Positions 35,160-43,498 of a stretch of 64,000 bases of DNA are shown one piece after another. This DNA comes from Anaerolinea thermophila UNI-1 (lineage in GTDB: Bacteria; Chloroflexota; Anaerolineae; Anaerolineales; Anaerolineaceae). The stretch's first letter is position 1. Every line of letters starts with the position of its first letter. Below the pieces are notes generated by a model, which saw nothing but the letters and a program-made list of their open reading frames with translations, was not told the origin of the DNA and ran no database searches. Location of the stretch: contig NC_014960.1 of NCBI RefSeq assembly GCF_000199675.1, positions 1,798,001 through 1,862,000 on the forward strand, given 5' to 3'. The position numbers were made by a program, and so were the translations under genes.

Positions 35160-35620
35160 ACCTCAACCAGTTGATAGTCATCAAGTGCCCGAAGTAAATT
35201 ATCAACACGAATAATTATGGCAACATTTAGGATCCCTGACCCCGTAGAGACAACTTCTTCCCGGAGAATTTTTTGATCCACCAACACAGGAAGGTTTTGA
35301 GCCAACCCAAATGGAGATACTGCTCCAACGACATACCCTGTAACTTGGAATACTTCTTCCGGAGTAGCCATTGCAATTCTTCTCACCCTTAATACCGCCC
35401 TCAAAGATTTCCAATTAACATTGCGTCCTGCCTGCGCCAACACAAGGGCATACTTTTTTTCAGAATATCGAAAAACAAGTGAACGCACAATTTGAGATAC
35501 TCTTTGTCCGCGGAAGCGGGCAATTTCATCCAGCATGGTGAGCCCATCTGGCTGAACAAAGAGGGAAAACGAAATATCTTTTTGGCGCAGGAATTCAATC
35601 GCAGGAGAAGTAAAAGTCAT
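35156..35620 (-). CDS. YbaK/ProX-type aminoacyl-tRNA deacylase domain protein (second copy)
   Basis: 154 residues. It has the same fold family as the protein at 5586-6053 but is clearly different in sequence: VSQIVRSLVFRY replaces the usual QIVKSL (Arg in place of the conserved Lys), and the specificity loop reads GYVVGAVSPFGL. The K-to-R change at a position important in Cys-tRNA(Pro) deacylases suggests altered specificity or loss of activity. It starts 3 nt after the 145-residue protein, probably in one operon with it and the 528-residue protein. Confidence 0.82.
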   Translation of the reverse strand: MTFTSPAIEFLRQKDISFSLFVQPDGLTMLDEIARFRGQRVSQIVRSLVFRYSEKKYALVLAQAGRNVNWKSLRAVLRVRRIAMATPEEVFQVTGYVVGAVSPFGLAQNLPVLVDQKILREEVVSTGSGILNVAIIIRVDNLLRALDDYQLVEV

Positions 35621-35623
35621 CGG

Positions 35624-36061
35624 CTACTTCGAGGGATGTTTGGGACGAATACCCATAAACACACGTCCACTCGACAGGGTGCGTAATATCAAGTCGGCAG
35701 GTTTGCCTATCTCACGGCTTAACTCTACAGGTGACATTGGGATATTTCCATTGGCTAATAAAATCCGGAATACTGCATCTACCAGAGAGGTATTTGCCGT
35801 AATGAAATTAGGCTGTTTAGCGCAATGCTGAATTAAGACGTGTTGCAATCCATCTACCGCTTGGACTTCTGCAGTTTGTGGATCCACCCAATCAATTTTC
35901 ACCGTCTGATTCTGTTCAAACGCTGCCTGATGTTCCGCACATAAATACTCCCTTAGAAAAACGTTTGGATCCTGTCCTTGTTCAGCCCACCAATTAAAAT
36001 CAATGCAGAAGGGAGTATCTACTGTGGGTTTAATCAGGGTGAAGCGTTTGATTTCAGACAT
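35624..36061 (-). CDS. Conserved protein of unknown function
   Basis: 145 residues, no recognised family. The N-terminal half is rich in aromatics and acids (FCIDFNWWAEQGQDPNVFLREYLC). The C-terminal part (SPVELSREIGKPADLILRTLSSGRVFMGIRP) resembles a winged-helix DNA-binding unit. The only separation from the 528-residue gene upstream is 2 nt, so they are almost certainly co-translated partners. The YbaK gene follows after 3 nt. A role in DNA or RNA binding is an inference from the winged-helix look only. Confidence 0.55.
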   Translation of the reverse strand: MSEIKRFTLIKPTVDTPFCIDFNWWAEQGQDPNVFLREYLCAEHQAAFEQNQTVKIDWVDPQTAEVQAVDGLQHVLIQHCAKQPNFITANTSLVDAVFRILLANGNIPMSPVELSREIGKPADLILRTLSSGRVFMGIRPKHPSK

Positions 36062-36063
36062 GA

Positions 36064-37650
36064 TTACCCCTCATTCTCCGAGATTTCAACAAAGCGGAAA
36101 TACAAATCTCCCAAATGGGTTGCCCATCGGTTATCCAGCAAAATGGTCAAGACCAATCCTGGGGGTACACGCTTAACTACATTAACCGCAGCATACAGTT
36201 CTTGGGCGTGAACATGCCCCTGAGGACTCAGTTTTGCCAGTTCTCTCATCATGTTACGGGTAACGTGGGCAAGTGAGGTGCGATGTTTGGCATTCTGCCA
36301 AACCTGATCCAGTGCATTCTGGTCATTAATGACCAGCGCCATGCGTTCATCAAACAGTGTGCTCACATTGTGTTTCTGCATGGCGAAAACGATACCGCCA
36401 TCAGAACCTACCAGCACCGTTCTCATCCATTCACGTGTAGGGCGTTTCCGATTGGCTCGAATAATTACCTCACCGGGTTCTACCCCTTTTTGAATAGTGA
36501 TCAACGCACCAGGAATACACTCATTCTTCAAATACCAATCTCTTAAACCGTACACATACCGGTGAGGACGAACCACCCAGCCAGAAAATTTTTCTCCCGA
36601 GTGCCCGTCTACAAAGGTAAACTGAACTCGGGGGGATTCATAAGCCGTTGGGAAAAATCGATAAAATACATCGCATAAAGGCAAAGTTCCCGACCGAAAA
36701 TGAGGATACAACAACGCAATTGTGGCTTCATCTTCTCCAACTTTTGGACAAATTTGAGGATCTATCTCATCCACCACAGAACCCTCAAATTGTTCGAGAA
36801 GTGGAAGCACTCGCTGTTCATCGTAAGGTTGGGGAAAGTATTGAAGGAAAGCAGGCGGGGTTTGAACTTCTGCCGGCTCCAAGCGCTTTAAGAACCACAA
36901 AATTTTTCCTGCAGGTCCTACTTCATCAAACCGTTCATCTTCCTGTAAAGCCAGATTGAGTGAAAACTCAATGAGTTTAGCATTTACATCCTTTGGCAAG
37001 TCCAATTGCTCCATAAGAGCGCGAGTGGACAAAGGACCTCCACCCTCCATCTCCAAAATGGCTTCTGCAAGGTTAAGATGTCCGACATGAATATCCACCA
37101 GCAGTGCGCGGGGGAACCATCGTCCGGCAATACGAACCAGGTCTGGATTTGACGATAATTGCTCTTCAATACGCCGTTGTAAAACTGAACCATACTGGCT
37201 TAAGATGGTATTTTCATCCAGAGACAAATCTTCGTCGGACTGTAATGTCATCTCATTCAAAGCATGAGCATCCAACCCCACGGCAAAAGACTTAACCTCC
37301 CCGCTTTCCAGTTCCACCTCCATAACCTGAAACGGAGGGAGGTCAGGGTTGTAGCCCGGACGTACTTGAAGAACTTTTCCCTTTTGCCAGTTTAAGGCAG
37401 GAAACTGAATAACCTGTCCAACAGAATAAACCTCTCTGGGATAGTAAATTGCCCCAGCGTCGGCTTGTTTTCTTTTAAGGTTTTCTTTTTCACGACGAAT
37501 CCGCTCTGCAAGAATAAGACGTACCAATTCCTCGGTAGTCAAAGGAATCTCGGTTTCCAAAAGGTGATTGTAAACAAATTCAAGGTCTTCTTCTTGAATT
37601 TGAAATTCTCGCCAGTACTGTTCCCTTAAGCCCAACTTCCTTCCATTCAT
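36064..37650 (-). CDS. Large conserved protein of unknown function
   Basis: 528 residues, no signal peptide or membrane helices. The N-terminus is helical and charged (RLILAERIRREKENLKRKQADAGA). About residues 75-130 look like a small beta barrel (VGQVIQFPALNWQKGKVLQV). A middle region has helix-turn-helix-like stretches (STRALMEQLDLPKDVNAKLIEFSL). The C-terminal part again has beta-rich pieces and a last helical segment (VHAQELYAAVNVVKRVPPGL). I cannot assign a function. With the 145-residue neighbour it looks like a regulatory or nucleic-acid-associated pair specific to this lineage. Confidence 0.6.
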   Translation of the reverse strand: MNGRKLGLREQYWREFQIQEEDLEFVYNHLLETEIPLTTEELVRLILAERIRREKENLKRKQADAGAIYYPREVYSVGQVIQFPALNWQKGKVLQVRPGYNPDLPPFQVMEVELESGEVKSFAVGLDAHALNEMTLQSDEDLSLDENTILSQYGSVLQRRIEEQLSSNPDLVRIAGRWFPRALLVDIHVGHLNLAEAILEMEGGGPLSTRALMEQLDLPKDVNAKLIEFSLNLALQEDERFDEVGPAGKILWFLKRLEPAEVQTPPAFLQYFPQPYDEQRVLPLLEQFEGSVVDEIDPQICPKVGEDEATIALLYPHFRSGTLPLCDVFYRFFPTAYESPRVQFTFVDGHSGEKFSGWVVRPHRYVYGLRDWYLKNECIPGALITIQKGVEPGEVIIRANRKRPTREWMRTVLVGSDGGIVFAMQKHNVSTLFDERMALVINDQNALDQVWQNAKHRTSLAHVTRNMMRELAKLSPQGHVHAQELYAAVNVVKRVPPGLVLTILLDNRWATHLGDLYFRFVEISENEG

Positions 37651-37696
37651 GTTTCACCCACGTCCTTCGGAGTCGTTTCCAATTATACTTGACATT

Positions 37697-39094
37697 TTAG
37701 GGAAAACTTTGTTCCAACCACTGTTGAGGATTAACCTGAACACCATTTGCCCAAACTTCCCAATGTAGATGCGGGCCGGTTACTCTTCCAGTGCCCCCAA
37801 TCAGCCCAATAAGTTGTCCAGGTTCTACTTTATCACCCACGTTTACTAAAATCTCCTGTTGATGCCAAAAACCACTGAAAACTCCCCAACCGTGGTCGAT
37901 GATGGTGGATTTCCCCCGAACAGTAAGATCTCCTGTGTATACCACCACTCCTGCGGCTGGGGCTCGAATATTCAAATTTGCACAAACTCCATAATCCAGT
38001 CCGGTGTGAAAGTAAGTGTAGGGACTTCCATTGTACGAGCGACGATTGCCAAATCCCGAACGAATACAGTAAGGCTCATCCACAGGTAAGGCAAACATCC
38101 CATCCCATAATTTTTCAGGGGTAACTTTGGAAACAATTTCCCGAATTAAGTCATCTTCTGGTCTGGTATTCTCGGGAGCAATCGTAGCAGGGTCCACAGA
38201 CAAAGGCGGATCCTGGGGATAATATCCGCTCATTAGAATGATTTCCTGCTGAAAACTGAGGGTATTCCCATCTGAAGTTTTCACTTGAAGGCTAAAGGGA
38301 ATAAGCCCCGGATTGGCCATTGCGTGGATTCCCTGAATAGCGACAAATTCATTTTTGCGATTTTCAAAAAATTCCAGCGCGCGATCATTCAGAGACCCGG
38401 AAATTTCCACTGGCTGTGTAGTTTGAACGGTGATTACAACGGTGCGCCCCTGCACTAAAGGGAGTGGAGAAAGCACAATGGACTGCACAATCGGCATAAG
38501 AGGATTGGGCGTGGGTGCCTTTTCGCTCGAAAGAGAATAGAGCATTTCACCTGATAACACAGTCTGGGTACTGAGTTGCTGGTGTGATAAAGCAATGCTC
38601 CAGGGATTGAGGTTTTTCTCCACAGCCACCTGAAGAAGACTTTTCTGGGGTGATAATCGTCCTAAGCCCTCATGATAAATCTGAGCCTCTTTCTCAGGCA
38701 CGACAAGATTAGAGCCGGCATATACTTCAGCCGGGCTGGTAATTTTATTGAGTCTGATCAGCAAATCCCTGGAAACATTTCGAAAACGTGCCAGATCATC
38801 CAAACCCATTCCCAGAGGGATTGCTTCTGTACTTAATACACCACTCACCCCCTCCAATCCAGGAATAACCACCTCCATACCGGCTTGAAGCAAATCGGGG
38901 TTAATAGAAGGATTAGCAGTAATCAACTCGCTCAGGGGCACATTGAAACGCAGAGCAATGGTGTACATCGTATCACCGGATTGTACAATGTATACTGGGG
39001 CAGACGGAGTTTGATCCTGAGCATGTACCCCAAAGGGATTAGAAAATAAAAGCACAATTACCAGAAAGAAAAGGAAGCACTTTTTCATGATCAT
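37697..39094 (-). CDS. Secreted LysM + M23 peptidase-fold protein
   Basis: 465 residues. A signal peptide (MKKCFLFFLVIVLLFSNPFGVHA) is followed by a LysM domain (YIVQSGDTMYTIALRFNVPLSELI, about 34-57), a second, weaker LysM-like region, a beta-rich linker, and a C-terminal M23 peptidase domain. The zinc motifs look complete: HTGLDYG (HxxxD, about 367-373) and GPHLHWEV (HxH, about 440-447). It should bind peptidoglycan and cut cross-links or peptide bridges. Its start overlaps the end of the DUF192 gene (ATGA), and both are behind a CheY-like regulator. Confidence 0.9.
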   Translation of the reverse strand: MIMKKCFLFFLVIVLLFSNPFGVHAQDQTPSAPVYIVQSGDTMYTIALRFNVPLSELITANPSINPDLLQAGMEVVIPGLEGVSGVLSTEAIPLGMGLDDLARFRNVSRDLLIRLNKITSPAEVYAGSNLVVPEKEAQIYHEGLGRLSPQKSLLQVAVEKNLNPWSIALSHQQLSTQTVLSGEMLYSLSSEKAPTPNPLMPIVQSIVLSPLPLVQGRTVVITVQTTQPVEISGSLNDRALEFFENRKNEFVAIQGIHAMANPGLIPFSLQVKTSDGNTLSFQQEIILMSGYYPQDPPLSVDPATIAPENTRPEDDLIREIVSKVTPEKLWDGMFALPVDEPYCIRSGFGNRRSYNGSPYTYFHTGLDYGVCANLNIRAPAAGVVVYTGDLTVRGKSTIIDHGWGVFSGFWHQQEILVNVGDKVEPGQLIGLIGGTGRVTGPHLHWEVWANGVQVNPQQWLEQSFP

Positions 39095-39456
39095 AGGGGT
39101 TCAAAAGAAATTTCATCACCAATATGAAAATTTTTCAATTGAGAAGGATGTACCTCCAGAATATATTTTGCCGGAGCGGAAGGCATCAAATTAGATTGCC
39201 AGCGATGCGCAAGTTTTTGGTCAACTACTTTCATGGAAGAATTAATCCACACAGCCCCAATATCAAACCTCATAAACAGCATGTGAATAGAAGCACCTAT
39301 GCGCGAATCGCCGGCTTCAACCAGCAAGAGTCCTTCTTTTTCATCCAAAGCAGAAGAAAACATCAGCCCCTTTAAACGGCAAAAGAAGCGATCACAATAT
39401 TTCGCTGTAATCCATGGGGAATATGGATGGGTATGATTAATGACGCGAACGAGCAA
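39091..39456 (-). CDS. DUF192-family protein
   Basis: 121 residues. DUF192 features are the early CDRFFCRLKGLMF (the family's R-x-x-G-L-M-F), the central IHMLFMRFDIGAVWIN and the late PAKYILEVHPSQ. The function of the family is unknown. Many members are exported, but this one has no signal peptide. The TTG start lies directly after the stop of the upstream response regulator (TAATTG), and the end overlaps the M23 gene, so the three form an operon. Confidence 0.85.
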   Translation of the reverse strand: MLVRVINHTHPYSPWITAKYCDRFFCRLKGLMFSSALDEKEGLLLVEAGDSRIGASIHMLFMRFDIGAVWINSSMKVVDQKLAHRWQSNLMPSAPAKYILEVHPSQLKNFHIGDEISFEPL

Positions 39457-39852
39457 TTAGGCTTTCACCTCACGAAGGACTCGGTCAACGCTATCCAGCA
39501 ACTCTTGAGGGCGGAAAGGTTTGCAAATGTAATCCTGTACTTTGGCAATATGCAAGCCGAGAACGCGATCAATATCCTGTGCCTTAGCAGTAATCACGAT
39601 TACCGGAATGTGTTTGGTAGATGGATTGGCTCTCAACTGCTGATAAACTTCCCAACCATCCATACCAGGCATCATTAAATCCAGCAATATCAAATCTGGA
39701 GGGTCATGGAAGATCAAATCTAACCCTTTCTGTCCCCCATGAGCCCCCTTCACTTCAAATCCCCGGGGGGTTAAGATGCGGGTAACGAGGTCAATCAAAT
39801 CCAGATCGTCCTCAATATACACCACCACAGTTTTTTTATTCGCTTCTTCCAT
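39457..39852 (-). CDS. Single-domain response regulator (CheY-like)
   Basis: 131 residues, one receiver domain. It has the acidic pocket YIEDDLDLIDL, the phospho-acceptor Asp in LILLDLMMPGMDGWEV (about 55-70), the Thr in VIVITAKAQD and the Lys in YICKPFRPQELL. No output domain is present, so it must act through protein contact or in a phosphorelay. It is the first gene of the operon with DUF192 and the M23 peptidase. No kinase is adjacent. Confidence 0.92.
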   Translation of the reverse strand: MEEANKKTVVVYIEDDLDLIDLVTRILTPRGFEVKGAHGGQKGLDLIFHDPPDLILLDLMMPGMDGWEVYQQLRANPSTKHIPVIVITAKAQDIDRVLGLHIAKVQDYICKPFRPQELLDSVDRVLREVKA

Positions 39853-39923
39853 AACGCCCTCTTGACATTAGTTTACCATAATGTTCTGGAGATGATGCAA
39901 GAAAATTCACGACGTTAAATAAT

Positions 39924-39947
39924 TAGAGCGGCCTTCACGCCGCTCTA
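39924..39947 (-). terminator. Hairpin terminator after the AOR-family gene
   Basis: The perfect 9-bp stem TAGAGCGGC/GCCGCTCTA (39924-39932 with 39939-39947). On the minus strand AATTATTTAACG follows, so it is a weak-U terminator. It lies between the AOR gene and the response regulator operon. Confidence 0.6.
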
Positions 39948-39962
39948 TCTCACATGAACCTT

Positions 39963-42134
39963 TTAGTTTTTCTGTTGAGAGGCTTTTTTGATGAGTTCAA
40001 CAACCTCTGGGAAATCGATGCCTAAACGACGCACGGTCTCCAACGTAGGAACCCCGTTTTGATCCCATCCCCGGCGCTTATATACAGCATCCAGAAGTTG
40101 TTCATAGCGTTCTTCACGCATTTTTCTCAACGCCCTGATTTTCTCTTCGGTAGTCATGCTCGTTGGGTCTATTCCTGCCTCGCGGAGTTGCTCGTCATAA
40201 CGTTCTCGCCGCGACTCGTACTCTTGGGCTGTTACAGGTCCCATTGCCCGATACGGAGGACGATCCCATTTTCGCGTTCCAAATCCCAGACGCAAATTGA
40301 ACAATCGCTGGAAATTGTACACCTTCTCCGATTGGAGGATAATCCCGTCAATATCAATAGGCTCTCCCGTTACCCCTTCATATAACCAGGTGTAATTTTC
40401 AACATGTTCCGGCACCTTTTGAGGCTCTTTGGCAGTTTTGTTGCTTTCAGGAATAATATCATTCCAGGGGAGTTTACATAACCCATGAATGCTGAACCAG
40501 GTACGCCACATGGGGAAGTAATGCAAGGCTTCTGCCTTTGCCTCAAAGGTAGGCAGTTGTTTGTGAACCATCTCCATAAAAATAAGCCACGCTTCATCAT
40601 GTTGTGCGCCTTTATTTGCCATGGCGTATCCGCCTTGCTGAGCAAGGGATTCCTTCGACATATACTCGGAGATTTCCAAGCCTTTCACTTCCATGCCGAT
40701 ATCCTGCATCAATTGGGGATCGGCGCCGAATTTTTCCACAAAATAATTCTTCATGAAACGAACGCCATGCCCTACAATGACACCAAAACCTTCTCCGCGT
40801 GCCATTTGATGAATTAATTCAAGCGCTACATCAGCATTCCCCCAGGTAAGTTCCAATCCTCCGGTAATTTCTTTATTAAGAATCCCATACTCATAGCACT
40901 CAAAAGCAAAAGCAAGGGAATTTCCCAGAGAAATCACATCAATCCCATACGTATCCGCGTAGAAACTGATTTCCAATACATCTTCGGGATTGAAGATTTT
41001 CAGATTTGAGCCAATGGCTCCCAGCGTCTCATACTCGGGGCCATCCACACGGACGGCTTCCCCTTTGTAAGGGCCTGTGCGCAAATGAAAATGCGGCACA
41101 CTGTGTGCACAAGACATACTACATCCATACCAGCATCCATCCGGATACTTGGTATCAAAACGGGCTTTCCAAACCTCCCCATTAATCCGACTGGCATCTG
41201 GATGAGAGCCATAGCGGAAATTTTCAATGGGAAGCAAATCAAAACGATTCATGATCTCAACCAGATAAGGCGTTCCTGTATGTCGCATATCATTTTGAGA
41301 GGCATCAAACAAAGCAATTTCGCGATTAATCCTTTGTCCTGCCTTTCTCAATAACTCTGGTTTGGCAGGGCCATTGCTCAGGGGACCCATCTGACTGTAA
41401 CGCACCACAATTGCTTTGATGCGTTTATCCCGCATGACACGCCCCATTCCGCCCCGAGCAGCCTGCTTGATGCGGGTATCCTTTCGTTTGGGGTCGTAAT
41501 AACTGATGTTCAAACCACACATCGGAATATGATCAGCCGCCTGGCCAGAAGATATTACGGAGATAGAACGCCAATCCTCTTCGTCTTTTGCATACATCTC
41601 GGTCAACTGGCGGTTTAGAATGTGCGTATCCAGCACTTCAAGAGGTGCTTCTTCCACCCGAACAATGCCTTCGTCTCCGTCAATGAAGATGATGACATCT
41701 TTATCGGCTTTACCTTGAATTTCCAGCGCATCCCAGCCTGAGAATTTCAAATAGGGGCCAAAATATCCACCCCCATTACTATCACAGACGGTGTGCGTAA
41801 GGGGAGAAATTGCCAGGACGGTGCACTTCCCTGTGCCTGGATATTGGGTGATTCCTCCTATAGGACCTCCCGTAATAATCAACTCATTCTCGGGGCTATC
41901 CCATCGGGTTTGGGGGGTGGTAGCATTCCACAGAAGCCATAATCCAAATCCTCTGCCACCGGTGAAGGTTTTTTTCATCTCTTCTGTCACCGGTTTGCTC
42001 TGAATCCTCATTTCACTCAGGTTGATATAGAGAGTCCGGTTTGCATAACCGTGTACCACAGGCAGAATCTCATATTGATATTCTGCCAGCAACCGGTGAG
42101 ATTGGCGCAGAACATCCACACTTGGAATAGCCAT
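39963..42134 (-). CDS. Aldehyde:ferredoxin oxidoreductase-family enzyme (W/Mo-pterin)
   Basis: 723 residues. It has the AOR N-terminal domain with TGGRGFGLWLLWN and NGGYFGPYLKFSGWDALEIQGKA, the 4Fe-4S binding CWYGCSMSC (Cys-x3-Cys-x3-Cys) and pterin-domain motifs such as GPEYETLGAIGSNLKI. AOR proteins carry a tungsten- or molybdenum-bis-pterin and oxidise aldehydes, or act in benzoyl-CoA and related reductions, with ferredoxin as partner. It is somewhat longer than classic AOR (about 600-620 residues). No dedicated ferredoxin or moaD-like gene is adjacent, so the physiological substrate is open. Confidence 0.9.
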   Translation of the reverse strand: MAIPSVDVLRQSHRLLAEYQYEILPVVHGYANRTLYINLSEMRIQSKPVTEEMKKTFTGGRGFGLWLLWNATTPQTRWDSPENELIITGGPIGGITQYPGTGKCTVLAISPLTHTVCDSNGGGYFGPYLKFSGWDALEIQGKADKDVIIFIDGDEGIVRVEEAPLEVLDTHILNRQLTEMYAKDEEDWRSISVISSGQAADHIPMCGLNISYYDPKRKDTRIKQAARGGMGRVMRDKRIKAIVVRYSQMGPLSNGPAKPELLRKAGQRINREIALFDASQNDMRHTGTPYLVEIMNRFDLLPIENFRYGSHPDASRINGEVWKARFDTKYPDGCWYGCSMSCAHSVPHFHLRTGPYKGEAVRVDGPEYETLGAIGSNLKIFNPEDVLEISFYADTYGIDVISLGNSLAFAFECYEYGILNKEITGGLELTWGNADVALELIHQMARGEGFGVIVGHGVRFMKNYFVEKFGADPQLMQDIGMEVKGLEISEYMSKESLAQQGGYAMANKGAQHDEAWLIFMEMVHKQLPTFEAKAEALHYFPMWRTWFSIHGLCKLPWNDIIPESNKTAKEPQKVPEHVENYTWLYEGVTGEPIDIDGIILQSEKVYNFQRLFNLRLGFGTRKWDRPPYRAMGPVTAQEYESRRERYDEQLREAGIDPTSMTTEEKIRALRKMREERYEQLLDAVYKRRGWDQNGVPTLETVRRLGIDFPEVVELIKKASQQKN

Positions 42135-42180
42135 ATATTCTCCTTGAACTAAAGGGGTAAAAGAATAGCCTCTGAGTTCA

Positions 42181-42186
42181 ATTATA
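42181..42186 (-). promoter_or_regulatory. -10 element of the AOR-family gene
   Basis: On the minus strand, TATAAT lies about 47 bp before the AOR ATG, and AAGGAGAATAT lies right before the start. No convincing -35 is seen. Confidence 0.4.
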
Positions 42187-42282
42187 ATAAAAACAACTTT
42201 CCTTCCTTTTTGCTTTTGTCACTGGCTTTCTCGATAAAAGTAACTTTCTGGAGTCTTATGAACTTTGCTGATCAACTGGATA

Positions 42283-42290
42283 TTTACTTC
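42283..42290. repeat. Target-site duplication, left copy
   Basis: TTTACTTC directly abuts the left end of the element. The same 8 bp occur at 43491-43498. Confidence 0.92.
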
Positions 42291-43490
42291 GAGACTGTAA
42301 CAAAATTGGTGGGCGAATTTTCGAAAAAAGGAAGGAAGAGAGAAGACGGGGGGAGAGGAGGGAATTACGGGAGGGCTCATGCCCAGAACTGACAGGCAAC
42401 TGTGCTTCCGCGGAGCAACCCGGCGGTGGTTTTATATCGCCTGGCTTGCTGGGCGCGGCTCTTGAGCCTGCCAATCATCTGTTCCGTGCGATTATTGGTC
42501 CAGGGAATACCCACATCAGCATAGAAAGCCACATAGCGTTGCCAATCACGCGATAAGCGCAGGATCAGGTCGCGGAGTTTTTCCAGGGGCGTGCGTTTTC
42601 CTTCCGGTGGTGTACTCCTGCCCGGCAGGGATTTCCACAGGCGGTGTAAGAGGCGGTCTCCATGCAATGGCAGGTCGCGCAGGATTTCCTCGACCTTTTC
42701 AAGCACCCCCTGCCAGGCTGGATCCAACTCAGCCTGTAACCCCTTCAAAGCATGCTTTACCCAGCGCCGCACATGAAACTGACAGACCTGATGCCCTATC
42801 TCCAGTTCATCGGTCAGTTGCTTGTAGATCGCCAGATCATCGCTCACGATGGCGCCGATGTCATGCATCTCTTTCAACCGTTTCAGCCAGGTGAACAGAG
42901 CCCGGCTGTCTTTCTCGTCTACCTCGGCAACCTCCAGCAGACTACCATCTCCCAGATCCACCGCCACCATCACTCCTTTGCCTCCCACCCAGGCTCCATC
43001 TACCCCCACCACCCGCACGCTTTTCCATTTCAATTCCCCCATCAACTTTTCCCCCTCTGCCTGTACATGCCGCCACCCGCTCATATGACTGAGCCTCAGC
43101 CCAAAGATCCTCAACACCCCGGCTACCCTGCGATAACTCAATCCCAGTGACCACAGGATCACACTCAATTTCTTCAACCGTTCACTGTGCCGTCCATTGC
43201 CTACCCCCTCCGGATAGTCCCGAAAGGTGCGCCTGCACCGTGTGCATCGATACCTCACCACCTCGACATGACGAACTTTGACATCCTCGATGCGCCTTTT
43301 CTCCACTCCCCATCGCTGGAATGTCTCCCCCTGACAATATGGACAGCGCTTCGGACGAGCAGGCTTTTTTCGTTTTACCTGTGGCAGTTGGAGTATAATC
43401 TTCATGGAAGGGCTCCTGGAGTTGTGATATCAATATCTTACAGGATCCCTTCCTTTTTTTCCCTTTCTCCACCAAGTTTGTTACAGCGTC
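42291..43490 (-). mobile_element. Complete insertion sequence, 1,200 bp (IS256-like / MULE DDE)
   Basis: It is bounded by imperfect inverted repeats of 22 bp (42291-42312 and 43469-43490, 19 of 22 positions the same, both starting GA and containing CTGTAACAAA and TTGGTGG). Similar AAAAAAGGAAGG tracts lie further in. An 8-bp direct repeat, TTTACTTC, flanks it. One transposase gene occupies most of the length. Family assignment is by the DDE layout and duplication length, compatible with IS256-type or ISL3-type elements. The base composition looks GC-richer than the neighbours. The intact ends, intact transposase and perfect duplication point to a recent insertion. Confidence 0.92.
42377..43405 (-). 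CDS. Transposase with zinc ribbon and DDE (MULE/IS256-like) domain
   Basis: 342 residues. The N-terminus is a zinc ribbon with two CxxC knuckles (RCPYCQG and CTRCRRTF). A short helix-turn-helix region follows, then the RNase H-fold catalytic domain: first Asp in VGVDGAWVG, second Asp in IVSDDLAIYK, the CQFHVRRW motif (CxxH of the MULE superfamily), and the Glu in TNNRTEQMIGRLKSR. No frameshift is visible. GGAGCCCTTCC lies before the ATG. The gene reads opposite to the interrupted ycf46. Confidence 0.93.
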   Translation of the reverse strand: MKIILQLPQVKRKKPARPKRCPYCQGETFQRWGVEKRRIEDVKVRHVEVVRYRCTRCRRTFRDYPEGVGNGRHSERLKKLSVILWSLGLSYRRVAGVLRIFGLRLSHMSGWRHVQAEGEKLMGELKWKSVRVVGVDGAWVGGKGVMVAVDLGDGSLLEVAEVDEKDSRALFTWLKRLKEMHDIGAIVSDDLAIYKQLTDELEIGHQVCQFHVRRWVKHALKGLQAELDPAWQGVLEKVEEILRDLPLHGDRLLHRLWKSLPGRSTPPEGKRTPLEKLRDLILRLSRDWQRYVAFYADVGIPWTNNRTEQMIGRLKSRAQQARRYKTTAGLLRGSTVACQFWA

Positions 43491-43498
43491 TTTACTTC
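43491..43498. repeat. Target-site duplication, right copy
   Basis: TTTACTTC abuts the right end of the element and is identical to 42283-42290. Confidence 0.92.

Noticed and set aside
42196..42215. Possible third copy of the element's inner repeat (CCTTCCTTTTTG) upstream of ycf46
   Set aside because: It is short and purine/pyrimidine-simple; no other element feature is present, so it is probably chance.
43187..43498. N-terminal extension of the AAA protein beginning inside the insertion sequence
   Set aside because: It is antisense to an intact transposase, has transposon-derived composition, and the true N-terminus is found at 42258 on the other side of the element. Kept only as a possible chimeric product.
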